Source of the DNA: Caenorhabditis elegans
Taxonomy: Eukaryota; Nematoda; Chromadorea; Rhabditida; Rhabditidae
NCBI RefSeq assembly: GCF_000002985.6
Contig: NC_003280.10
Location: 8,862,501-8,926,500 of the forward strand
DNA length: 64,000 bases
Direction of reading: 5' to 3'
In this document: piece after piece, positions 43,301 to 52,600 of the stretch
How the letters are laid out: every line of letters starts with the position of its first letter
How positions within the stretch are numbered: the first letter of the stretch is position 1
Translations under genes and position numbers: made by a program
Notes under the pieces: model-generated
What the model was told of the DNA's origin: nothing
Databases searched by the model: none
Seen by the model: only the letters and a program-made list of their open reading frames with translations

Positions 43301-45598
43301 AAAATTGAACGAACGGAAAGTTTTTTGTTCTCCTTTGTTTATTTGTTGCAGAATCAGTGTTATAATTTATTTTTTGGTTTTTTTTTAATCTCAAAAAAGC
43401 CAAAATAAAATCTATTTTTCTCAAAAAAACAACAGCCCTGGTCGAGACCAGATATTTATCGTTTTTTTAATGCTAAAATCTCAATATTTTGCGTTAAGGT
43501 AAAACTCAAAAATTTAAAAAGAGTCGATATTTCAATTACCGTAAACTTTTTAATTTCAGAGTATTCATCCACGAGAATCTTTGCCTCTCACTGGCCATCG
43601 CCGAAATCACATTCTTGGCTGGAATCACACGAACAGAAGATTCACTACAATGTGGAATTATCGCCGTCGCATTGATGTACATGTTCTTATCAGCACTTAC
43701 ATGGATGCTTTTGGAAGGATATCACATTCATAGAATGCTCACTGAAGTTTTCCCATCAGATCCTCGCCGTTTCACATACCTACTCGTCGGCTACATTCCA
43801 CCAGCAATCATCACACTTGTGGCCTACTTGTACAATTCTGATGGATTTGGAACTCCCGATCATTGCTGGCTTAGTACTCAAAACAACTTCATTTGGTTCT
43901 TTGCGGGTCCGGCTTGCTTCATCTTCTGTGCCAACAGTCTTGTGCTCGTTAAGACTTTGTGCACAGTTTATCAGCACACAAGTGGAGGATATCTTCCATG
44001 TCGTCACGATGTTGATTCTGGAAGATCGATTCGTAACTGGGTCAAAGGATCATTGGCGTTGGCGAGTTTGCTAGGAGTGACATGGATATTTGGACTTTTC
44101 TGGGTTGAAGACTCACGATCCATCGTAATGGCATATGTATTTACGATTTCAAATTCTCTTCAAGGACTCTTCATTTTCCTATTCCACGTCGTCTTTGCTG
44201 AAAAAATGCGTAAAGATGTTGGACATTGGATGTATCGACGTGGATGTGGAGGATCAAGTAATTCATCACCAAATCACAAGAGACATAATGTTCAACGAGA
44301 TTTAATGTCACCTGGAGTAAATAGTTCAACTGGAAGTGATTTCCTGGTAAATTTTCTTTTCTTTTAATCTTCTCATTGTCCGTCTATTTGCCTTATTGTA
44401 TATTTTGTCATTAGAAAAAACGAGTTGGTGTGACGAAAAAAGCTGATTATTCGCCTGTTGCTGTGGCGAAAAAAAGAAATCGTGAGGAATGTGTGAATTT
44501 TTGATCTACCTATTGGTGACCCATCTCGCAACTAATCGCAATATTAATACAATTTCTCTTTCAATTCTAAAATGTCGAGTTTCATGCTAATAGTTGTTTA
44601 ATTGCCAGTGTGATTCATATTGATGTTACAATAAAAGTTATTACTTTTCAGTACAACACGAACGACAAGTACCTGACCAACTCGGATACTACGAATCGAT
44701 TGGTATATAATGGAATAATGAATCATCCTAATCAAATGTCCGTATATCAACAACATCCACATCATCAAATTTATGAACAACAACCGGGTAAGCTTTGATT
44801 ATTTTAATAATACATTTTCGATTTTTTCTAAAGATAATCGAAAATTCTCGATAATTCATGTTTAGAAAGTTTACCAACGATGAAAACTTTATAAAATTTT
44901 GTAGTTGAGTAAGAGAAAAATATAAGAAAACATATAATATTAATATTCTTGAATAAAAGAAAATCGCCAGAATTTTTTTGGTTATTTTTCAAAAATCGAA
45001 AGACAAAAAAGTGATTTTCCATGTTTAAAAAATTTAATCGAAAAACGAAACTATTTCGTTTGTTTTCAATTTTTCAACAAAACGAAACAAAAAAAATCAA
45101 TTTACCATGTTTTTATTAAAATAATTTTCAATCAAAAACGAAAAATCGTATAATACAAAATTTATTTTTATTCACTTTATGAATCGAAACTGCTAAAAAT
45201 TGAATATAAATATTTGATTTATAGGAACGTATGATTATGCAACCATCGCATATGGAGATATGATGCCTGGACATCGTGTTGCTGCTCCACCGGCTTATCA
45301 ACGACTTGCCGTTGCCGAAGGTCGGTACGGTAGCCAACATCAACTCTACCAAGGATGGCATCATCGTCCTCCTCCAGAGTTCTCACCCCCACCACCCCCA
45401 CTGTCAACTGGACCACCGAACTCGCGTCACTATGGGACTGGCTCCAGTGGACGACGGCCGCCGAGCTCAAAGATGAGTGATGACTCTGCATATTCGGATG
45501 GGTCATCATCGATGTTGACAACTGAAGTGACACCACAAGGACAGACGGTGCTTCGAATTGATTTGAACAAGCCGAGCATGTATTGTCAAGATTTATAG
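34379..45598 (+). CDS. lat-1: LAT-1, latrophilin-type adhesion GPCR
   Basis: Exons 34379-34487, 37298-37484, 41107-41219, 41344-41429, 41512-42764, 43560-44346, 44652-44787 and 45225-45598 give 1014 residues. Order: signal peptide (LLQTILVACLLTVTPTFA), rhamnose-binding lectin domain over exons 2-3, a poly-Thr linker, a hormone-receptor motif (NRRGVNWQNTKSG to AGCESNW), the GAIN domain, and a GPS with CVWWN, CKLSYHN and CDCTHLTHFAV. Cleavage is expected between L and T, freeing a THFAVLMDV tethered agonist. Seven TM segments follow (TM1 at the end of exon 5, the rest in exon 6), then a His/Gln/Pro-rich tail ending CQDL. Worm LAT-1 sets oriented cell division and tissue polarity in embryos and acts in fertility. 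Introns 1 and 2 are about 2.8 and 3.6 kb, unusually long here. Poly(A) candidate AATAAA at 46114. Confidence 0.97.
34488..37297 (+). other. lat-1 intron 1
   Basis: This 2.8-kb intron follows the signal-peptide exon. It contains no exon I can chain in phase on the plus strand and no minus-strand gene. A 22-bp CA microsatellite sits at 36810-36831. Its length suggests regulatory content, but I see no specific element. Confidence 0.6.
36810..36831. repeat. (CA)n microsatellite in lat-1 intron 1
   Basis: Eleven uninterrupted AC dinucleotides, ACACAC..., followed by GTAATTCG. Likely length-polymorphic; no functional claim. Confidence 0.9.
37485..40887 (+). other. lat-1 intron 2
   Basis: About 3.4 kb between the first lectin-domain exon and the alternative exon at 40888. 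No other in-phase exon or antisense gene is supported. Several GAAGAAGA-rich patches (for example around 39345 and 39480) explain the open frames seen there. Confidence 0.55.
40888..40994 (+). CDS. lat-1: Alternative lat-1 lectin-domain exon
   Basis: Flanked by CTATCTCCAG and GTAGAG splice sites, this 107-nt exon encodes KCNGKQTCRFFVDTFLFDD followed by ACPMMSKYLEVQHECHE. It aligns throughout with the 41107-41219 exon (CNGDSMCYFTVDKKTFTED, PCPNTPKYLEVKYNCVV), keeping all four cysteines. Both accept two bases from exon 2 and leave one base for the poly-Thr exon, so either keeps the frame; using both would not (each adds 3n+2). They are therefore most simply mutually exclusive exons that swap the C-terminal half of the rhamnose-binding lectin domain. 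I believe C. elegans databases list more than one lat-1 isoform, but cannot confirm that this is the difference. Confidence 0.88.
42830..43465. repeat. Repeat in lat-1 intron 5 interrupted by a second element
   Basis: Outer repeat: CAGTACCCGGTCTAGACATG at 42840, AAGGTGTGTGCCTTTAAAG at 42882, then the inverted counterpart CTACAGTACTTTTTAACGG at 43078, CGCATTCAACGCATTTAAGA and, after a 300-bp interruption, TCGAGACCAGATA at 43442. It is the same family as the fragments near 14250 and 27700. The interruption is the element at 43141-43440. The whole structure lies within one 795-nt intron of lat-1 between TM1 and TM2. Confidence 0.7.
43141..43440. mobile_element. Inverted-repeat element nested in the intron repeat
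   Basis: It begins CCAGGGCTGTTG and ends CAACAGCCCTGG (43429-43440), perfect 12-bp inverted ends around an A/T-rich body with no coding capacity. The flanks (TTGTCGTTTG on the left, TCGAGACC on the right) belong to the outer repeat, so it inserted later. The CAGGG start is compatible with hAT-like elements, but a clear 8-bp target duplication is not visible, so the class is uncertain. Confidence 0.65.
44415..44504 (+). CDS. lat-1: Possible alternative lat-1 C-terminal exon
   Basis: After the phase-0 donor at 44346 the next acceptor (TTTGTCATTAG at 44414) would open an exon that stays in frame for 29 codons: KKRVGVTKKADYSPVAVAKK, then six residues ending VNF and a TGA at 44504. It would replace the 169-residue Pro/His/Gln-rich tail with a short, strongly basic one. 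Residue composition and codon use look gene-like, but the acceptor is weaker than TTTTCAG at 44651. Without transcripts this remains a candidate. Confidence 0.4.
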   Translation, partial: KKRVGVTKKADYSPVAVAKKRNREECVNF

Positions 45599-46507
45599 TC
45601 TCCATATCTTTGATGCGTGTACATTCTCCCTTTTTCTCCATACCGGTCGATCATTTTAATTAGTTTTATGTAGGTGTCTTTTAATTCTTAAAGAAACTTC
45701 TTTTTTCTCTCTCATCCTCCAATGTTCGGGTATTCCCCGTTGTGACATTTCTCTTTCTCTTTAATTCTTTGATCATTTTTGAGCCATGTCAGAAATTACC
45801 TCGACCCCATAAGCTTTAAGCACGCTTTCAGAGAATTAATGTAATACTGGTTTAATATGAATTGTAATAATTTGTTTTATGAGTTTACTCCATCACACAT
45901 GTTTCTAAATTTTAAATGAGATATTTAAAAGTATAGATTCCACATTCTCATTCTCGAAATCACGTCCCCCGTTGTGCTCATTCCCGCCGGTAGTTATTGA
46001 ATTTTGTTGTAGAGATTACTGTATTTTACTTTTCTTGTTATTTTACCTCCGTAACATGCATTTTATCATCAATAATTTAATTTTTGTCATATGCATTTGC
46101 CGATTAATGTCGTAATAAATTGAATCAATTAAAAAATGAATTTTGAAAATTCCAATTTTGGAATCTCGTATTTTCCTAATTCCCAAGAATCTTTTCAGAT
46201 TTATCCGTGGATCCAAGTTCCTAGTTTGCCAACGAATAATTTCAATTGGAAGCAAATTGTTCGAGATGTGGAAGTGTGCAAGAAATAATTAGAAAGCTCA
46301 AATCAGTCTTAAATTTGTCCTGTTTTCTGCCATTAAGAAGCTAGGCTCGTGTTAATATTTTAAAAAATTGAAACTTAATACTTTATTCTCATTTCATTTT
46401 AAAAGTAGAGAAATAAAAAAGGATAAACCTATACAAAAAAGCCAGATTTAATGAAGACCATGATGACAAGTAGACAAAATTCTCCTTGATTGAGATTGAG
46501 TGACCAT

Positions 46508-47540
46508 TTACCAGAGGGTGTCGCTGTCCCATGCCTTGAGCTTCTTCATTCCATTGCGAGACACATACTGAAAATATTATTTGTCTTTCAGTAATAATTG
46601 ACTAAGCTCACTTTTTCAAGAATCTTATATGTTTCACTATCGTTTAGAGCATTTGAAAAATGCTCGTGGCTGCGAATCAGCTCCAGTGGTGGCAGAAGAG
46701 GCTTAGTCTTCCAATGTTTTAAGCTGGAATTAATCAATTTTTATGGCACTAAAAGCGTGATATGACTTACAAAGTGGCAATTGTGCAAAGAATCGACGCA
46801 CTTCTCATATCAATTTCGTAGAAAAAGAAAGACTTGTCAACACTTCCGAGCAATGACTCCGCATTGAATACTTCCACGAAGTTGTTCTCAACAGCGGTCT
46901 TCAATTTCTCTTCATCTTCGATTGACTTTCCCTTGAATGTGTAATAGTACAGCGACAATTTTGGATTGCTCGATGGAAGAGCCGCGTGAAACACATCCTC
47001 GATTTCTACTCTGAAATGTTTTTTAGACAATCTCTCAAAGTTTGACAGTTTTGATAACTTACCCAAGCTTAGCAGTTTCACTCAACATCTTCTTTGCATG
47101 GCCTGGGTGCATCATTGATACTTTGAACCAACTGAATCGGTTATTAGATGCTGCCACATGTTCGACTCGAGATCTCTTGTAAGACTTGTTGCAGTTCCCG
47201 TAATTCAAATTATCACATAAACACTCTGATTCATCAGAAACAACAGTAGATCCGACCAGCGTTGAACCATCGGAGAAGAGATTTGTGGTTCTACAATTGG
47301 AGTTGCTTTAGTAGCTAGCTTCCTTTTTCGAATCTTCTTGAAATTCTGGGTATTCTAAAAAATATATATTTAAAACCAGATATAATCGGAGAATAATCTC
47401 TGAGAGCTCACCTTGGACAACTTAATTCCACTCATAGAAACGTCCCCGGTCTGTGGCTCGAGCTGGATTTCATCCTCCATTTGATCAAAACCATCGTCGT
47501 CTTCGATCTTCACTAGACCTTGGATCGTGCCTCGCTTCAT
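46508..47540 (-). pseudogene. Paralogue A of an unrecognised gene, frameshifted relative to copy B
   Basis: Exons matching copy B: 47412-47540 (MKRGTIQGLVKIEDDDGFDQ...), then from 47354 down to about 47063, 46771-47010, 46612-46723 and 46508-46567. In exon 2 the shared word CAACGCTGG is followed by TCGGATCTACT where copy B has GCTGAATCTACT, one base fewer. The frame from the first exon then runs into a stop after about 20 codons, while the downstream exons still read well (KKMLSETAKLG, IEDVFHAALPSSNPK, LKAWDSDTLW). Either it is a recent pseudogene, or a changed splice restores the frame (an ATTGTAG acceptor lies just upstream of the shift). Poly(A) signal at 46383. Function unknown. Confidence 0.6.
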
Positions 47541-47809
47541 GCCACTACACGACCTGAAAATTATTTTTGAGGCATTACAGAGGTTTTCCAATAATTAATA
47601 AAGTAAAAACTGGGAAGTGAAATGAAAACAAAAAAAATTACATGTCAAAACCGGAAATCCGACTGGGCAGCACAGAGAAAGACAAAGAACTGATTTGAAA
47701 AGTTTCTGGCAGATGTTGTTGTAAGTTTATTGGGTCACGCGTGGTGATTGACGTGAGTTGGCGTTCTTCATCCTTCGTGCATCCGATACAAGTTCACGTT
47801 TAAATTGTT

Positions 47810-48300
47810 GACGTGCTCACTCTTTTTCGCCTGACAGAAGAGATAATTATTTAAATTTAATTTTGTTAGTTTTTATTTTAAGCCAATTTTAATAAGCCTA
47901 ATTTAATTACCACCCTGTTGAGCGAAAATCAACTACCAGAGACCTTGGATTTTTAATATCAGAGAAATTGGATTTCTCTGAGCATTGGAAAAAATCTATT
48001 AAGCTAGCGAAATTTCAGCTGGAAAACATATTCAACCAGTGCATTACCTCCAATACGAATGGTTCTCTCTTGCAAAAGTTTCATCCGCCTTCGTTTAGAA
48101 TATGGAACAGTAGTGGCCTCTGAGTCAAAAAATTGGACGAGAAAGCAATAGTTTGTACAAAACAAATTCACTAGGCGCCTTTATAGTAGAGTCAAAAAAA
48201 GATATATTAATATAACTGATAAAAATTACAAAATAACCATGGTTAAATAATTCGCTACTTTCCATGGACATGGAACGTAACGAATTATTTAATCTCCAAA
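47810..48300. other. Unique spacer between the two duplicated units
   Basis: About 500 bp without a match in either copy and without a supported gene. It separates the promoter side of copy A from the 3' flank of copy B. Confidence 0.4.
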
Positions 48301-48514
48301 CCTCGAGATGTGGATGTGTGCAAGAAATAATTAGAAAGCTCAAATTAAAGTTACATTTGTCTTGTTTTTGCCATTAAGAAGCTAGGCTCGTGTTAATATT
48401 TTAAAAAAGTTGAAAATCAATACTTTATTCTCAGTTTAAGACCAAAGAGAAATGAAAAAAAAATTAAATAAAGACAATAATTTTAAAAAGACGGAATTTT
48501 CCAAGATTGCCTAT

Positions 48515-49529
48515 TTACCAGAGGGTGTCGCTGTCCCATGCCTTGAGCTTCTTCATTCCATTGCGAGACACATACTGAAAATATTAATTGTCTTTCAGTA
48601 ATAATTGACTAGGCTTACTTTATCAAGAATCTCAAATGTTTTAGCATCTGCCAGAGCTTTTGAGAAATGCTCGTGATCACGAAGCAAATCCATCGGTGGC
48701 AGAGGAGACTCGATTTTCCAATGTTTTAAGCTGGAATTAATCAATTTTTATGGCACTAAAAGCGTGATATGACTTACAAAGTGGCAATTGTGCAGAGAAT
48801 CAACGCACTTCTCATATCAATGTCATGGAAGAAGAATGACTTGTCAGCATTTCCCAGCAATGACTCCGCATTGAACCCTCTAACGAAATTGGTCTCAACA
48901 GCGGTCTTCAGTTTCTCTTCATCTTCGATTGATTTTGCTTTAAACGTGTAGAAATGAAGCCAGCAATTTGGATTGCTTGATGGTAACAAAGCATGCAATA
49001 TGTCTTCAACTTGTACTCTGAAATGTTTTTTTAGACAATCATTCAAAGTATGGCAGTGTTGATAACTTACCCGAGCTTAGAAGTCTCACTCAACATCTTC
49101 TTTGCATGTCCTGGCTGCTTCATCGAAACTTTAAACCAACTAAATCGGCATTGGGACACTTCCACATGTTCGATTCGAGACCTCTTGTGGGATTTATTGC
49201 AATTTCTGCAAGTCAAGATCTCGCACAAACAGTGTGTTTCATTCGTAACAACAGTAGATTCAGCCCAGCGTTGATCCATCGGAAAGGATAATTGGGGATG
49301 CTCAGTTTTTTTGGGTGTTAGATCAGTCGCTTTAGCTGGTCTTCTTTTGCGAGCCTTCTTGGCATTCTGGATGGTCTAAAAATTAGATATTTAAAGCCAG
49401 ATATAATCGGAGATTAATGTTCAACGGAATGAAATTCCTGAAAGATAAGAACTGAGAGCTTACCAAGGGCATTTCAGATCCACATTCGTCCGGGATTGTG
49501 GGTTCCACCTTGACGTTCACGACGTTCAT
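48515..49529 (-). CDS. Paralogue B, intact unrecognised protein (260 aa)
   Basis: Five exons (49464-49529, 49071-49375, 48778-49017, 48619-48730, 48515-48574) join in phase into 260 residues. The N-terminus has a basic Lys/Arg stretch (KKARKRRPAK), then a Cys/His cluster, THCLCEILTCRNCNKSHKRS, that could bind a metal. The middle has VQVEDILHALLPSSNP and KSIEDEEKLKTAVETNF, and the protein ends LKAWDSDTLW. There is no signal peptide or membrane segment. The basic tract plus Cys cluster would suit a nuclear or nucleic-acid-binding role, but that is only a suggestion; I do not recognise the family, which looks nematode-specific. Poly(A) signal near 48423. Confidence 0.72.
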
Positions 49530-49649
49530 TTGATCTGGCAGATGTTGTTGTAAGTTTATTGGGACAAGGTCACGCGTGACGATTCACGTGAGTTGGCGTT
49601 ATTCATTCTTCGTACATCCGATAGGCACGTAGGCACGTAAGAATTCATA

Positions 49650-52600
49650 TAGTCTCTATATTTTTGATGCTTTTAATTTATTACGAATGTTTTTTTTCAC
49701 ATGGTCCTGTTTGGAATCCCATTTAATCCTATTATTTTCCTAATTTCCAAAATCCTATCATAAGTCTCACCCGCTCTCAATGCTCCTCTGTCTCTGTGCT
49801 TTTTTGCAAATGTTAGGATCAAATTCTGTGTGCATTCTAAATGGCTCCACGGCCCCCTCCTTCTCCAGTCCCGCACTCCATTTTCTTCTTCCGTCGGAAA
49901 TAGAATCTCCGTCGAAAGTCGCGACGTCACAGTTTCGGGCAAGGTTTGCCAATTTTTTTTGGAATTTCAAATGGCAATTGGATATTTTTGATTCAAGATT
50001 TTTTCGGCATGACATTTTATTTTCTCGGTATATTTTCGAATTCCCGGAATCTTAAATTAGTTTTTTGAAAGAATCTCATTTATATATTTTCATTTTCCTG
50101 GTGGTAACTTGGCTTTCTTGAGAAAGACCTTCCCCTTTTGCAGAATATTATAAACTACCTAAATATGGGGAAAGAAAGCTTCATTGTCGCATTATGCGAT
50201 CTCTTATCGGTGTTTAAAATCAAAATGAAACACTTTTCCTTTCTCTTTTTCTTTTTTTTCTCGAAGAATCAAAAACTAAAACCTAAGTTTTGTTTCTCAG
50301 AATCATTGACTTAATCTTCCAGCCTGAGTTGACCGAAAATCTCGTCTTGTGATTCCAATGTGTTCTCGTAATCCGTTTCTGTTTATGCCTGTTTTCTGAA
50401 ATAAGTCAGAGATGAAAATGTGACGAGATTGGAATAAAATTCTGAATTGGTTTTCTGTAAATATGAATTCATTTTTATTTGTGTTCTTGTCAGATCTGAA
50501 GTCAAAATCTAACATTGAGCTTTGAAAACTGAAAAATATGATATCGTGATTTGGTCAAACATGAAACTTCAAAGGAACATGCGAATCTTTGATTTTTCAT
50601 AATTTCTTGAAATCCCCAGTTCATATATAGTGTGCCTTCTACAGAACAAAAAATGTTTTGAATTATTCCTTCACACCACGAAACTTTCATTTTACTTATT
50701 CATCACTCTTCCCTTTTCTTCCAACCGACCAAACTGCCTTCTGAGACGTGACTGATCGTCTTTTCTTCAGGTACATCTTGCACCTGAAGACGTGCAAAAA
50801 ATACGAATGAGTGAGAAATAATATTGGGGTGCACGAAATATTTTCAGCGACCAACCGTCGGTGAAAATATTTTTCTCATCTCTCCTTCTGAACCCGGAAT
50901 AATCCAGTCTAGGTTACAAGTTTTTAGGAGGAAATGCGTTGCAATAAACAAAGGAAAACCAAAAATAGAATAATCTATATTAGTTTTTGAATATGTAACA
51001 ATCTTGATTTTGAACTAATGAGTTTGTTGAATAGAAATTAGCGTAAAAATTTTTTGAGCAAATACTATCCACCCGGTCGGGCTTCTCCAGAATCCCTGTT
51101 CATAAATTTTCCTATATGTTTTGTAATTTTTCTCATTACATTTCAAATTCTCACTTTTAGGTCTCCGCGAGATAGATATTTCAGTACGTAATATTGAATT
51201 ACATAATACATAATGCTACTTTATGTTTTCAAATGAAAATCCCCAATATCCAAATTTCTTTCTGTTTTCTGCTCTTTGCGTGGGAACCCAGTCTATCGAC
51301 TGCTACAATTACCTATTCGTATGATTTCTAAACTCATTTGAAAAGTCATGAGTTATTGGTCAGCAACTCTTTTGATTTTCGAGACGAGACAAACAAACAC
51401 AGTTTTTGGTCACAAAACTATAAATATAGCACGCAACAGAAATACGCAAGCTATTATGTTATGTAAATTGGGAAGGAAAATCAAAAAGTAAGTAAATATG
51501 AGTTCAAACCGTTAGTCTTTTTTTCTCTAACCATTTCTCTTTTTTGCGATAATCCGACTTATTCCGTTTCCCATTATTAAAAATGTAAACGATTCAAAAG
51601 GTTTTTCGTAATGTCCATTTCGTGTCATTTTTCTCATATTTATTCATATTTAGTTCCTTTCCGATGCCAAACGGCAAGGTATGTGATATTCTATGTTTTT
51701 CGAAAACCCTATGGTAAGAGCATTGGCGACTTTTGGTCTTTTTCTGAACATACACTTACCGTACTCCTTCAAAATATTCTGATTCTTTTATATAACCTGC
51801 TCCTGCATTATTTTAGTCAGTGGAAAAACTTATTCGGTAGAAATGTTTTCAGGCGAATGTCTCATTTTCTCACATTTTTTATAGTGCCTACCTGGCACTC
51901 GAACCTATATATATATATATATGGAACTTTTAATTAAAAGTAAGAGAAACAATTTAAAATTTTTTAATTCAAACAAAAATAATTCCCAAAATTTTTAAAC
52001 GAGGGAATTCAAGTACGCGTTGCACCAGAATCTTAAGTTTGCGATTAGTCTCTGGTATCCCGCTCAGACAGTATATGATATTTCAAACATGAATTCTCTC
52101 CGAACTTTGGCCTGACACAGCCAGTTTTCAAGGACTTTCTGGTGCACAGTCTCCCTTCAACGGGTACTATAAAAACACGGGTGCACGATGTTTTCGGATA
52201 TTTTGTACATTTAATTTTCAAATTTCCAGAAAATATACGTCTACTATTTTTGATTTCTGTTTTCAAGAACAATTTTCTGGCTCAAGTTTTTCCCGGAAAA
52301 GTGTCAGTCCAAAATAGAAATAAATCAAGTTGATTATAATTTTTTCGTTGATAAGGTTTTCTGCCAATCAAAGTTCCAATTTTATTCGATAAGAACCAAT
52401 CAACTTTTCAAAGATTTATGACTTTATTATTAGGGTGTCAATTATACCAAAAAACTTTGTCGGTTCGATTTCTATCTTTCTGATCAAACTGGTTTCCTTT
52501 TTTGCAAAAGAAGAACACATCTTTTATGCATTATATTGTTGGCAAAGATTTTGACAGAAGTGTTGAGAAACTTTTCCAGTGGCCTAACATTCTATTGAGA

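Larger units (their letters stand above)
46262..49640. repeat. Tandem duplication containing two paralogous genes
   Basis: Two copies of a roughly 1.5-kb unit, about 2.0 kb apart: 46262-47800 and 48300-49640. The similarity extends into non-coding DNA on both sides. On the 3' side both have GTGTGCAAGAAATAATTAG, GAAGCTAGGCTCGTGTTAAT and TACTTTATTCTCA. On the 5' side both have TCTGGCAGATGTTGTTGTAA and ACGTGAGTTGGCGTT. The last exon is identical between copies, while first exons and the middle have diverged. The intervening 47.8-48.3 kb is unique. Confidence 0.85.
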
